Below are positions 1-12,700 of a DNA stretch of 64,000 bases, one piece after another. The stretch's first letter is position 1, and each line of letters starts with the position of its first letter. The stretch lies in the NCBI RefSeq assembly GCF_035083965.1, contig NC_089722.1, forward strand, positions 40,223,958 to 40,287,957, given 5' to 3'. The translations under genes were made by a program, and so were the position numbers. The notes under the pieces were generated by a model. The model had not been told where the DNA came from and did not search any database. It was given only the letters and a program-made list of their open reading frames with translations. The DNA is from Branchiostoma lanceolatum. Its lineage: Eukaryota; Chordata; Leptocardii; Amphioxiformes; Branchiostomatidae.

Positions 1-1395
1 CCCACATTTGCATACTTCCTATCTATCAACATTCCTCTCTTCCTTAGTTACAAATGTCACATATTTGAATAGTCATATCAGGGAACACAGCAGATTTTTA
101 AAATTGCCTCATTAATCATGCGAGTTAGAATTTGATTTGCATGATTATCATCCAATCATACAAAGCATCACGTAAGCTATCTACATACCAAAAATCATGA
201 CCATCCATCAAGACCATCTCGAGTTATAGTTTTTCTCATTAATTATGTCAATGAGGTTCTCATTTGCAAAGCTGATATCTATTAATATTTCTCTCTTCCT
301 CAGTTACATATGTCACATGTTTGAGAGTCCTATCATGGAAATTGATGGATGTATAAACTTTCCTCATTAATTATGCAAATTAGATACCGATTTGCATAAT
401 AAGTATCTAATCATGTACATCAGCACTCAAGCTATGTACTTACAAAAATTTATGACCATCCACCAAGCCCTTCTTGAGTAATTCCCTTTCAAAGTCTGAA
501 GCAAAACCTGCCCCTGCTATAGCCAACCCATAGGTCTGCTTGGAGACTAACTTACCAATGCCTACAGCTGGCTGACAGCCAATTTGTGTAACTGACGTTT
601 CCTGCCTTTAAGATGACCCCTCAGGACCCCTACCCCTATCCATGACGCCTTGGAACAACACAGCCAACACGTACACATACTTCAGCATACAATATAACAC
701 ATTTTTACACTTTTCTCGTTAATTATGCAAAACACTTCGCCCAAAATCTAATTATCTTGAGATTTCCCACATACACACCGACACACCAACTACGACAACA
801 AACCATCCAGGCGTTCTCGACTTATTCTGTTCACTAACAGACACACAGACAAGCATCATCGAATAACCTTCTCGACGAAACTTCGTCGACGAAGGTAACT
901 ATGTTCACTGCCACATAACTTCCAAATGCCTTCCATAACTTCCAAAAAGTATGAAATTCCAGTTATCTACCAATATGGAATTACAGTATTTTCTCATTGA
1001 TTATGCAAATTATGTCTTCATTTGCATAACTTATATCTGTCAATGTCCCTTAACTCCCTTTATTTCTCAGTTACATATGTTGCATTTTTGAACTGTTGTA
1101 CCATTGAACGGAGTTGGTTTATAAAATGCCCCCATTAATTATGCAAATTTGATTCTGATTTGCATTATCACCATTTCATCATATCAAGTAACACTTACAC
1201 TAACATAAATTTAACAAGTATACAGGTTTGGTTGTGTATACCTCTATGGTTTGACGAGATGTCGGGTCCCTAGGTATTTCTTGCCCTACTCTCGAAACCA
1301 ACATGTTACCCCTCTCAACATACCTAGAATGGGAATAAAGATAATCCTCATTAATTATGCAAATTCAGTCCAAAAAAACAACAATGTAAACCTAC
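1..1395. repeat. Repeat-rich flank with dispersed 'attatgcaaat' family; no gene seen
   Basis: This stretch is AT-rich and repeats short phrases such as 'cattaattatgcaaatt' and 'tgatttgcataat', plus a 'catgaccatccatcaag' block (about 196-215 and again near 455-475). The same phrases recur at 32.3-34.2 kb, so this is a dispersed repeat family. It ends near 866-895 with a palindromic 'cttcgtcgacgaag' motif. No coding exon was recognised on either strand. Confidence 0.6.
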
Positions 1396-2165
1396 CAGCG
1401 CCTGTCCGTGCTCTGGTACAGCTGAACCACATACTTAACGAAGGAGTCGTCCACGCCGGTGTCGTCCCAGAGCAAAGTGACACTGTACCTTAAAAGTGCA
1501 GGATCGGAGATCCAGCCCGCTGTCGATGTAGCTAGTGGGAAATTAATCATTGATCACATTACATATTGTAATGCACAACCTTAAGGTTTTTTGTAAGGTT
1601 ACATAGATCATGTACATAGAGGCGACATGACACGGCAGGAAAATAGCTCTCCCGACAAGTCTGCGAACTAGAATGTCAAAGTACATTTTAGGCCAGAATA
1701 GATATGTCTTAGTGGAGTCAACTGGTCGAGTTAACGCGCTTGGAACGTGAGGTGAGGAGGTAACGGGCTCGGCTGCCAGCGTTCATGGCTAGACGTTCGA
1801 ATTCGGTCTTCCTCATTCCATCCAGGTGTAAAATGGATGCCTGACTTTGGTTGGGGAAGCAAACAGCGGCCTTAAAAAGGCTATGGGACTACCTTTTCCT
1901 TTATACCTTTTAGATATTTTTTTTCTTGATCACTAGGCGATTTTTAGGGATCGATCGGTGTTCTTTTTTCTGCCCAACTCATCAAAAACACGACAACACG
2001 ACGTAGACAGACCTGGTGAACAAGTCCTGATGGGCATGGTTCAGGTTCGGTAAAGTTCAAACTGCGCAACAAATCTGCCAGCAGAACAAGTTTCCGTGTT
2101 TACTTACGGATGTGACAGCTCGCAATGATGACGGCTGCTCTGATCAATGCTCCAAGGATCCCCAT
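1396..2165 (-). CDS. Partial receptor gene: 5' exons of a paralogue of gene 1 (RTK-like)
   Basis: Two exons are visible: exon 1 at 2108-2165 (signal peptide, start codon at 2165-2163) and exon 2 at 1396-1531. Exon 1 has the same length (58 nt) as exon 1 of gene 1 and encodes [17 protein letters not shown]. Exon 2 is 12 nt shorter than its counterpart, an in-frame difference, and keeps [16 protein letters not shown]. Both exons have intact donors (gtaagt, gtaggt) and an ag acceptor, with no stop or frameshift. This is therefore probably the start of a working paralogue whose remaining exons lie left of the window. A promoter-plus-two-exons fragment is the alternative, because no exon 3 homologue is visible in 1-1395. 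The gene stands head to head with gene 1. Confidence 0.7.
1740..1900 (+). repeat. tRNA-derived SINE (diverged), intron 1 of the partial paralogue
   Basis: The block contains a degenerate B-box-like 'gacgttcgaattcgg' followed by 'catccaggtgtaaaatgg' and 'gactttggttggggaagc', the typical body of the SINEs seen elsewhere in this window. Its inverted counterpart lies at about 6090-6255 in intron 1 of gene 1, so the insertion predates the inverted duplication. Confidence 0.6.
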
Positions 2166-3287
2166 GTCTTAGTTGAATAAGGCCGCTGTGAACGTCACAA
2201 CGTAGATTCAACAACTCGAAAAGCCTCAATTTCTCCAGAAAAGTGGTATATATCTTCTTTTGCACGAGAAATGTTGTACTATGCCCCGTGAACCGTTTGA
2301 ACTCTAGACTAGTGACTGCACCTGAACTGGTGCAGTGTTCAGCATGGGTGCATCTCAATGGAGGGACACGGAACTATGAGATAGTGTTACATGTACTTTT
2401 CAGAGCATTGTGCGTTTGTGTTTTGAACTGCGACTTGGGAGGGTGTGTTTGGTTTTGCTTGGTCTAGTAGGTTCAATTAATAGGCCGGAGGATACAATGT
2501 CTCAACGCGTCACTGATCCCCGTGTATTAGTGCACCCTTTGAGCACTAGACTAGTGACTGCACCTGATTAGGCGGAGTTTCAGCTTGGCCGCGTCTCAAA
2601 GCGAGGGACACGGAACTATGAGATAGTGTTACATGTACCTTTCATGGCACAGTACGTTTAGTGTCTCTTCTACCTGCGACTAGGTGTTTTGTTTTGTTGT
2701 TTGGTAAGTCAGGGCTCGAAATACTTTTTGGGGTTACTTGGAAGTTGGCAAACATTTTACTCGCAATATAGTAGTTGGTATGTAACTGCCTTACTGTACA
2801 TACATACTCAGCCTGACATAGCAACTTTTAAAGCATTATCAAAAGGCTAAATATCTCACATGTATTCAAAAAAGACATTCATGCAAAATTGTATAGTGTG
2901 TAGTAAACACAAAAACAATTAAGTATAACAACATGTACAGCTTTTAAAAAGGGTTAAGAAAAAAATCAGCTTCGAGGAATTTGTAATGTAGCAGCAACAA
3001 TAACAAAATTATTTAATTTTGTAAAAACACAATAGTGACTGACACATGTTAACGATTTAAAGCAGGTGCTACCATCAGACAGTTCAAATTAATTGGTCAC
3101 TTTTGGATTTTATTACTTACAACTGATACGAAGTAACAGCTATTACTTCTGACAGCCTTCGTTTCTATTTGTGGATAATAGTGGGCGCTATCATTCAGTT
3201 GATAACAATTTTTCAGCTAGATATTAGCTTAGGTTACATCTGACGTTTTATCAACGCTTTATCTTATTTTATTGAGGTTTAACTTGT

Positions 3288-3430
3288 GGCGTAACGGTAG
3301 GAATTTCGGCCCAGAACCCGGCGGTACCGGGTTCGAATCCCCCGACGTCACCAATGTTGAGCCCTTGGCAAAGACACTTGACATGATTTTCCTAACTAAA
3401 CCCAGGTGTAAAATGGGTTATTTCACTCTG
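3288..3430 (+). repeat. tRNA-derived SINE
   Basis: The head resembles a tRNA: an A-box-like 'tggcgtaacggtagg' and a B-box 'gggttcgaatccc'. The first and last seven bases of the tRNA-like part can pair. It is followed by the SINE body with 'caggtgtaaaatgggtta'. The D-arm and anticodon arm are degenerate and the element continues beyond the acceptor end, so a functional tRNA is unlikely. Confidence 0.65.
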
Positions 3431-3986
3431 CTAAAGTAAGTTACCATTGTTACACTTTTTATTGTTTGTACCCTTGGAATTAGCAAACGGGCATTAATCT
3501 GCAAATAAATGTTGATCTATTAATTAAAACTTGAGTGAAGTACCACGTCGTCCTTGTCTGTCCAAAAGCAACAACAAACGAAAATAATGAAAGCAGACGC
3601 AAATGATGAAAACGATGAAAGCAGACCCTTCTAGGTCAATCATCAGACTAACAGATATTTTTGAATGTAATTCTTTGGTTCATGGTATGAAATGACATGT
3701 TCTTATTAATACACATTAACACCTCTTGGATATTATATTAAGCTGCCCAAGAACGCCTCCTCATGGTTCATTTTTAACTCCCGACCACGACCGACTTGCC
3801 CCCAACCACCAGCCCACCTGTTCCCAAACGTGTCCAAATCAATTCCAGACCTCCCAACATTTTAAAACATTTGGCAGGTGCAACCGACCTGGAGCCAACC
3901 GCGCCAACCTTGCTCCCAACCGACTCTCAACCAACCATGGTTGGGAGAAGGTTGGGACTGATCGAGAGGCCATGGTCGGCTCTGTG

Positions 3987-4193
3987 TTATGCTAGGGTCA
4001 CATTTCCATACCGGGTCCCGGCCGGGATGTTTGCGGGAACGTAAAATAAAAATTCATATCAAGAAATATACACAGATCATGCTTATGAATAACCAGTTTA
4101 CGTTCATGTCTTTTGTTGTCTTCTATGTCGTACTTTTCGTTCCGGCAAAGTGCCCGGCCGGGCCCCGGCTTGGAAATGTGACCCTAGCATAAG
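3987..4193. mobile_element. Short terminal-inverted-repeat (MITE-like) element
   Basis: The element begins 'ttatgctagggtcacattt' and ends with its complement 'aaatgtgaccctagcataa'. The inverted repeats extend roughly 55 bp with mismatches around a GC-rich 'cggccggg' core. The internal 90 bp is AT-rich and non-coding. Confidence 0.75.
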
Positions 4194-5185
4194 AGGGACT
4201 TTAACCTATTTCCTGATGCCTAACTATATAGCCAATAGGAAATTGGATGCCAAAAAGTGCATCATTATCCAAAAAAAGGCCCAGAGAGCCTGCAATGGAG
4301 GCTAGCAGGTCCGCCTAGTTGTGCATTCACTTCGGCCATTCAGGTCTCTAAGTTCAGGTGGTCAGTCAATATTACCCCTCAGTGCCCCGTCGAGAGCATA
4401 CGCCCGATAGACACACGCGTTATTATAAAACGTCGCTCAAAGTCGCCTCCAAATAGACTCCAAGTCTTGTGGCTTCGTCGACATAGAGTCATCTCAGAAA
4501 ACGCGTCTGAAAACCCAGCCATTGTCATCACAGGAACAATCGGAATGTTAACGGGAACCCGACATCTGTTGACTGCCCTTTTCTGCAGCATCGTTGAACA
4601 CAAGCGTCAATCAAACGTCACGTGACTCGCCTGGTTGGTTCTGTGCCAGGGGGAGTGGAAAACCCCGCATGACGTCAGAAGACGGAAATAGGAGTTAAGT
4701 TTCCGCAAAGATGCCAGGTGTTAGAAATAAGTATCAGAAACCTAACCTGGCGTTTTTCTCTCAGCAAGTATCGTGGAACCCCCTGTTGGCAGAACAGCAT
4801 GGACAAAAACTTATCAACATTAAACATTAGAAAATTAAAAAAGATAAAAATTGTAAAAGACATCGTGTACTCTGGTACCAGTCTATCAATTGAACCTACC
4901 AACCCAAGGAAAAACAACTTAGGTAGCAGGTGAAAGAAAACACCGAACGCTCTAGCTGTGCCCTGAACTGAAGTGAATGAAAGGCACATGTACATATAAC
5001 ACTACCTCATAGTTCCGTGTCCCTCCATTGAGACGCGGCCATGCTGAACATTTCGCCAGTTCAGGCGCAGTTACAAGTTTATAGAGTTTTAATGGTTCGC
5101 AGAGTATGGCATAATATTTCTCGTGGAAAGGATTGTAGCTGAATCTAACTTGTGACGTTCACAGCGCCTTTTATTCAACCAAAAC

Positions 5186-5206
5186 ATGGGGATTAGTGGC
5201 GCGTTG
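5186..5206 (+). pseudogene. Relic of exon 1 (truncated signal-peptide exon)
   Basis: 'atggggattagtggcgcgtt' resembles the start of gene 1 exon 1 at 5555 (atggggatcagtggcgtatt) and is preceded by the same 'gtgacgttcacagcg' upstream block. After about 20 bases the similarity stops and unrelated sequence follows. The left arm carries the matching relic at about 2499-2522 (minus) with its ATG changed to ACG. The duplication of this block therefore predates the inversion. Confidence 0.6.
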
Positions 5207-5554
5207 AGACATTGTATCCTCCGGCCTATTAATTAACCTACCTAACCAAGCAAAACTAAACCCACATTACCCTCCCAACTCGCAGTTCAAAACACAAACG
5301 CACAATGCTCTGAAAGGTACATGTAACACTATCTCATAGTTCCGTGTACCTTTGAGGCGCGGCCAGGCTGAACACTAGTACTCCGTCAGGTCAGGTGTAT
5401 TCACTAGTCCATATTTCAAGGGTTCACGTAGCATAACATATCTCGTGCAAATGAAAGTAGTACATATACCAGTTTTCTGGAGAAATTGGTGCTTTTCGAG
5501 CTGTTGCATCTAAGTTGTGACGTTCACAGTGCCCCTTTATTATTCAACTAAGAC

Positions 5555-6670
5555 ATGGGGATCAGTGGCGTATTGATCAGAGCAGCCGTCATCATAGCGA
5601 TCTGTCACGTCGGTAAGTAACAACGGAAACTTGTTCATTTCCTCATAGATCTGCACCCAACTGGCAGGTTTGTTGCACAGTTTTAACTTTACCAAACCTG
5701 AACCATGCCCATCAGGACTTGTTCACTAAGAAAGTTTGTTTCTCATGTCGTTTATCCGACAGTTTAACAGAGTTTGACAGAAAAAGAACATCCACTGATC
5801 CCTAAAATCGCCCAGTGATTGAGAGGACAAGTAGAGGATAACGGTAGTCCCATGCTCCCCCACCCTTCCTTCAGCCATGGTTCCATCTTCTCAGACCCAA
5901 CGATGTCCTGGGGAACAACATGCAACATACTAGAAGTTCTGCAGTACCATCCAAGTCTGTCTACTTGTCATTTCGCGTTTTCGATGAGTTGGACAGAAGA
6001 AACAACATCAATCGATCCCTAAAATCGCCTAGTGATCAAGAAGAAATATATAAAACTTAAAAAGAAAAATGTAGTCCCATAGTCTTTTTAAGACCGTCGT
6101 TTGCTTCCCTAACCGAAATCAAGCACCCATGTTACACCTGGATGGATTGAGGCAAGTCGTGTATAAGTGTAGTTACCAAGGGCCAGCCAGGAACCGAGCC
6201 CGTGACCTCCCGCGACCTCACGCCTACTAGGCCCGTTAACCCCATCTAGACTGGACTTTTTGGGGATATCTGGGACGGTTGGCTCATTCACCACCCCCCC
6301 CCTCCCCTCATAACTTCCAAACGGTACGGTATATTTGCAGGAAGTGATTTAGCTGCCCCCCCCCCCCCCCCGTGAGCTATTTTCCTACTGTGTCATGCCG
6401 TTTCTATGTATCTGATCATTATTATCATCCGGAAAAAAATGTTAAGGTTGTGAATTACAATATATAACGTGATCACAATTTCCCACTAGCTACATCGACA
6501 GCGCGCTGGACCTGGGATCCTACCATGCTTAGGTACAGTCTCACTTTGCCCTGGGACGATACCGGCGTGGACGACTCCTTCGTTAAGTATGTGGTTCAGC
6601 TGTGGCAGAGTCAAAGTCAGAGCACGGACATGCGCTGGTAGGTTTTCGTGTGTGTGTGTGTGTGTTTGTT

Positions 6671-6710
<40 letters not shown>

Positions 6711-9700
6711 TGTGTGTCTGTTTAATTGCGCTTGTCTGTGAATGTGTGTTTGTAAACGTGTGCGTGCCTGTGTGTCCGTGTATTTGTGTGCATATTTCTA
6801 TGTCATATACGTGTGTGTATGCATGTATGTATATATATATATATATTTATATAGGTGTGTGTGTGGGGGGGGGGGTGTTTGTGTGGGTGTGTGGGTGGGT
6901 GTACTTAGTCGTATTTGCAGGTGCATGTATATGTATGTTTGTGATTTAATGAAATTGTCAAACAGTACAATACACGTGGGCCACAGGCAGCTGTTACTGG
7001 TGTCGTGGCCCACACACAAGATAATGTGTACGTATGTGTAACGTTATGTGTATGCGTATCTTTGTGTAAGCCCGCGTGCTTTCGTGTGTGTGTCCGCATG
7101 TGCAAATGTGCGTCTGTATGTGTGTATACATGTGATGCATGCGCACGTGTGTGTTTGTTTTGTTTTTTAGTGTTTATTTGTATGTGTGTGTATGCGTGAG
7201 TATCTATTCTATTTTTTCTATGTCCTAGACACACTAGTTAACTCCTGACCAAATGGTTTGACAATATACTGTCAATTAAGGAAAATCATTACTGGTAACT
7301 TAAAAGGTAAGCATCATATTTGCTATCTATATACATGTATCTTATATGTGTTGTTTTCTGACTGCAACATAGCATTGACGTGCACAGACCGCCAATGGTA
7401 CAGGAAATCCCGCCATATGTGTGGAGACAGGCCACTTTTATAGATCTACAGCCTGGAACCTGGTACTGCAGGTAGGTTCAACTGATAATTTTGTTTGTTT
7501 GTTTGTTTGTTTGTTTTCACCTTCGTAAACGAAGTTATTGTTTTTGGTCTGTTTGTTTGTTTTGCTGTGTTTTCAAGTTTGTTCCCGCTGGCCTGGGTTT
7601 AAGTTTGTTCCCGGGCTGAGGTGCAACCGGAGATTTGCAGGAATGCCAAGGTTGAGAGGTTGAACTAACTAAACACACGGCCAAGAAATTCACAAAAACC
7701 TCACGTAGATATGAGATCTTCGATTTCTTGTTACCTTCATGAAAACGGAGGTACTGTTATCAGTCTGTCTGTTTGGATGTTTGTCCTGTACGTGTTTACA
7801 GTTCTAGACACTTTGGGCACAATAACAGGAAGTTAGGTCAATCTTAAATCTCAGAAAATAGTATAGACTTTAATTTAAATAGATGTTGAACGACTATGAC
7901 TTCCACTCCCAGGTCGTCACGATGGGTGCATACTACGAGTTTTATGGACATTGACTTTTAAAACAAATCCTTACTATGAAAATGTATCCTACCAAAAGGG
8001 TTAACTCGTAGAAAACGTATTTCAGGAATTGCACAATTGTGACAACAAATGGCAACAGAAGTTGTGGAGGGTACGGCCCAATAAAAACTGCACCTAGTAA
8101 TGGTAAGTGTCTATGTAGTATTTTACCAAGTCAACGAAACCTCGCAGGCTTTTTGTCTGTTTATTTTACTCCATGCACAAACATATTTGAAAATCTTATG
8201 GTGTGAATAGGGTGCTGCATATTTTTTTTCATTTTCATTGTGCAACGTTTATTGCCTCCCGGAAGGACGTTCAAGTGTATGTGTATATGTATGCGCATGT
8301 AAATTTAAAAGAAATTCATTAAGCATTTCACGGACGTTCGGGTCTGTTTGTGTTTTTCCACAGCTATAGATTCGACGGTTAGGTCCTTTAGCTCCGTGTC
8401 AGTCACCAACTCCAGCATCACAGTCGGCTGGCTGTCATTCCAGGAACAGCGGATCCAGAGCCATTTGATGGACGACGTAACTCTATTCTTCTACTACAGG
8501 GTGAGGCATAAACTATTAACCTAAGGGTTCAAAACAGTCATATCTGATCATGAAGTAAAAGCGCATAGTTTCGCAAAATAATACCTCATCAATAGTAATG
8601 TTTTGGAACTGCAGTGAGGGCCGTTACAACGTTCATGTCATTGTGATGATTGTTCAAAGCGTTCAAACTAAACATAAAGGGGCCCTCTCACTGAGATGCA
8701 ACTACTTGGTGGCTAGTTGGCAACTAGTTGCAAATGAAGACGCCAACTAGTCTCGCACAGTTGCCAAGTAGTTGCCACGCGGTTTCCAATGAACGCCAAT
8801 TCGTCTCCTGCAGTGGCGATTTTTTTTTGCCAGTTACTGGACGCGAACTAGTTTTCAACTAGTTTCCAACTAGTTTCCAATATTGGCTCCCGATTTAAAA
8901 CCATAAGTTGCCAATAGGTCCCCATCAGTCACCAAAAAGGTGTCATTTATTTTGTCAAAAGTAATAAGTCAGCTTCAAGGGTTGTTTGCTCTAATAAATA
9001 TACAAACATATATCATTACACATACATGATACAAAATACATAATAAAGTGAAATCTGGTATATTGTTCGTATCAGAACGTTTTGGTCATTTCTGTCATTG
9101 TAAAAGAAGTCTAACGTTATGCTTATATTTCATAATATGTTAATCATGTTACACCATGTATCATAAGTGAACATCCTTTCATCACTGCTAATCTTTTTTA
9201 TGCGTTTTAGTAATTTTACATTGGTTTTTGATTCAGTAGTAGGGCTCCATTTGCAAATGCGTCGCGCGTCAGTGTGAGTGCTTGGCAACTTTTCGCAACT
9301 AGTTGGCGTCTGTCATTTGCAACTTGTTGCCAACTAGTCGCCAAGTAGTTGCATCTCAGTGAGAGGGCCCTTTAAGCTATTGACGAAAAAAATATCAAGT
9401 GTATTGAGATTAGAATGGATGTGTTTATTTTAATCATCTTTCGTTACTGTAATACATCATTTTTCTGGGACCGAAATAAGAAAGGCAGAGAGATGGGGGC
9501 CCGGGGAGGGAGATATATAAGGCGAATTTTTTTTTTTTTCAGCTGGAGATTACACCAGTTGAGAGGGAAACAAGAAGTTCACAGATGCTCTACAACGAGA
9601 CTACATTACATGGAACTTTTACCGGACTCACTCCCGGAAAGGAATACGAAGTTAGTACAGTCGAGATCAGTTAGCCTTCATCGGCAGTACTCTAACAGAG

Positions 9701-12700
9701 ATAATTACACGTCCACGGCCTGTGAGGCAGCTGAAGATGCATAAAACCTTATGATTACTTCGTGACATATTTCTGTTAACATGTTACTAATTCAAGGACG
9801 CATTCATTCGCCTGAGCACTACTACTATTGTCATTCAATCGAGTGCAGACTAGGACACGGTACTGCGAAACTGATTGAAGAAGTTTGTTGAATTTCAATG
9901 ATACAAATAACCATGAGACAGCACTGTAAAAAATCTTTGTGTGGAGATCTTTTTTGACCAACAATTAACAGGCAATTGTTGGCGATCTAAAGTGTGATTT
10001 TTTCCGGTTTCAGATTAAGTTGACAGCAGCTGGAGACAATCCCGCAGTCAAGGGCTATCCTTATTATTGGAGAATGACAACCACCGCCATCATTGCTACT
10101 GGTGAGTAGAGTTTAGAACATTTCCACCCACGTCACTATGATAACTATTGGTATAAGTGATGAATAGGTAGACAAAACAAATACTTTTTTCGTTGAAGAG
10201 ATTCATCAGTCACATATAATCACAGTTACTAGAGCATTCTACGATCAGTGGCATATTTAAAAGGCAACAAACACGTACCTCCAAATGTTCGACGTCCACT
10301 CTACGTCTTATTTACGGGGAGACCTAGTCTCGCGACAACACGAAAAGCCCACAGAAAGATAAAAGAGACAGTCCACATCCAGTCAGGACGCACTGGGATG
10401 AACCGTAACGAAGGTTGGGAACTGCCCAAGTCCTACTTACCCCTGCCCCGCAAGGAGGCGGGGGAGGCCAGAAGATCTGCACAAGTCTCGTCCTAGTCTC
10501 GTGTTCTCTCGCGAGACGGTCACTCCGTGAACAAGACGTACAATAGACGTCGAACATTTGGAGGTACGGGTTTGTTACCTTTAAAATATGCCACTGATCG
10601 AAGAATGTTCTAGTAACAAAGACTGTTTTGACTATAGAGCTAGTAGTGCAAGTGATACATTATACGTTCAATTATCCATATGCTTGTACTTAGGTTGATT
10701 TAACTGTTTGTTTTCATGTATAGTTGTAGAAGTCCTTACGAAAGTCTCTATACTGTTGTTGAGTTGATAAGGATTGTCGTATAACTATTGGCAGCCATTT
10801 GGATTGAGCCTAAGGGTTGACACTTGGTAGCTCTGACATATATAAATACTGGTCACTATGTCAGTGGTTCTTCCCGTTTTTTATACATGCAAGATGCATC
10901 CTCATAAAGGCTACATTGTATAAAGAAGTGCTAAAATGTATTATACCTAAAGCATGCTCCTGCGTTTTCAGATCCTTCTCCTGTAGCAAAAGTGCCCATA
11001 GTCACCACTGGTTCGACATCCGTGACTTTGAACCTGATTCCACCGACGGAGGGGTTTGTAGACCTGTTCCAAATACGGGCGACTTCATCACATCACACAA
11101 GGTAAAGGACACCGGTCAATTTTAGAATCTTTTATAAAACATCTTCTGTTGTTCCTTGTTTTACAAAGGTACAGGCAATTAAACGTTGAGCCTGAGGTTT
11201 GTTTGGTAACATAAGTGATGCAATTGATATGCTGATGTCACAAACTGAGAATCTACAGCACAATCACAAATTAACTAATCTTTCGAGCTATTGAAAGGTT
11301 GGTATCTTATATATTCTCATCTGTACTGCTTTCGATTTTCCAGCCCTCTTGTAAATGTACCATTTCCAAACGAGACGTTAAAAGGTGTCACTACGACTCT
11401 GTTTAATCTGTGGCCTGAGACGACCTACAACGTGTCGGTGACGACAGTCGCCAGCGGCAGAACGGGTCAAGCTAAGGTTGTTGCCTTCACGACAGGTAAG
11501 ACCTTTTAAGACCACAAAAACATTGCAATGTTCAATTATAATTCAGTTTGAATAAATGAATAAATTAATGAATGTCTTACTAATATGTGGTACGTCGCAG
11601 CTAATCGCTTAATTGTATCCACTGTACAATACATAATACATAATAACATACAATAAAATAGTACAAATGACGCATTTCTTCTTCTTCCTTTCTTTGGCAG
11701 TCCAGTCTCGGGAGACTATCTGTGCATACAAATAACGCCTAAGACATACATATCAAAAACACCAGGACAAATTTTGTACAGGGCCACGACTGTAACTAAA
11801 TAGCTATAACTCTTTTTAATCTTTCAGAGGCTGTCCTCATCGATGCAAAGCTCGTTGGCTCAGTCACAGCGGTCCTCGTGGTTGTTCTGATTGCAGCAGC
11901 CTTCTGTATTGTGCGGATCGTTAAGAGGCTGAGATACAAGTTAGACCCGACACAGTTATTCAGAGAAGTCCTTGAGGTAAACCAAAGCTTACGATTGATA
12001 TTTACCTTTACCGAGGAGGTCTAAACCCCATTTGCAGTTAGATGTGCCAAGGGTAGGTGTGACAGGTCGTTCAGTGTGATGTAACCAGCTGCTGCTGCCT
12101 GCCAAGCCGGTGTGTTACGCCGAAGGGCGGTTATATCTTTATAGATACAGATACGTTTTCTGTGACATTTGTTTGTAGTTGTGTGCATGCGTGCCATGTG
12201 TGTGCTTCTAGATAGCATGAGTCGAGAAGTTGGGATGACCCCCTATGATATTTTTCATGTGGGTAGGTGTCAGAAATACGATTGACAAGTTTGATTATGG
12301 ACCTCTAGGTGGTTGACGATGGTACGTACTGCAGTGAAACGTCCAAGGCATAACTGAGCATCCTAACTGCCGTATGTTGTTCCCCAGGACATCGTTGGGT
12401 CTGAGAAGATGGAGCCATGGCTGAAGGACAGAAAGGACCTGTTCTTGGAGGAGCTGATCGGAGAGGGAGAGTTCGGTCACGTGAGGAGGGGCGTGCTGAG
12501 GGAAGAAGGACAACAGGCCGTCATTGTAGCTGCCAAGACGCTCAGGTACGAATAACGTTTTGAACAGTTGAACAGCAGGTTAACAAAATGACAAAACAAA
12601 ACTTCACGGAGTGAAACGGTTGGGATCTAGATAGCCTACCTGTTCCTCGCCGTAATTCTATTGGCAAAATTCTAAAGTTAATCAACACAATACAGTGTTG

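Larger units (their letters stand above)
1396..2660 (-). repeat. Left arm of inverted segmental duplication
   Basis: The reverse complement of this segment matches 4985-6637: exon 2, intron 1 with its embedded SINE, exon 1, and the upstream sequence containing 'tgttacatgta' and 'cggaactatgagatagtg'. Arms are diverged and differ in length through internal tandem duplication. About 2.3 kb of unrelated spacer separates them. Confidence 0.8.
2661..4984. other. Spacer between the inverted arms; no gene recognised
   Basis: This holds a tRNA-derived SINE at about 3288-3430, a terminal-inverted-repeat element at 3987-4193, and a CCAACC-rich stretch at about 3780-3960. The frames open here show no domain, no splice-site support and no similarity between strands. 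I see no gene. Confidence 0.5.
4985..6637 (+). repeat. Right arm of inverted segmental duplication
   Basis: This matches the reverse complement of 1396-2660. Within it the promoter and exon 1 block is itself partly duplicated: an exon 1 relic at about 5186-5206 lies upstream of the functional exon 1 at 5555. A 'gatccctaaaatcgcc' block also occurs twice, near 5800 and 6015. Confidence 0.75.

Noticed and set aside
3290-3356. tRNA gene
   Set aside because: A and B boxes and acceptor pairing are present, but the D and anticodon arms are degenerate and a SINE body follows directly.
6602-7234. Open frames rich in Val/Cys or Thr/His over the GT tract
   Set aside because: They are translations of a dinucleotide microsatellite inside gene 1 intron 2; no splice or domain support.
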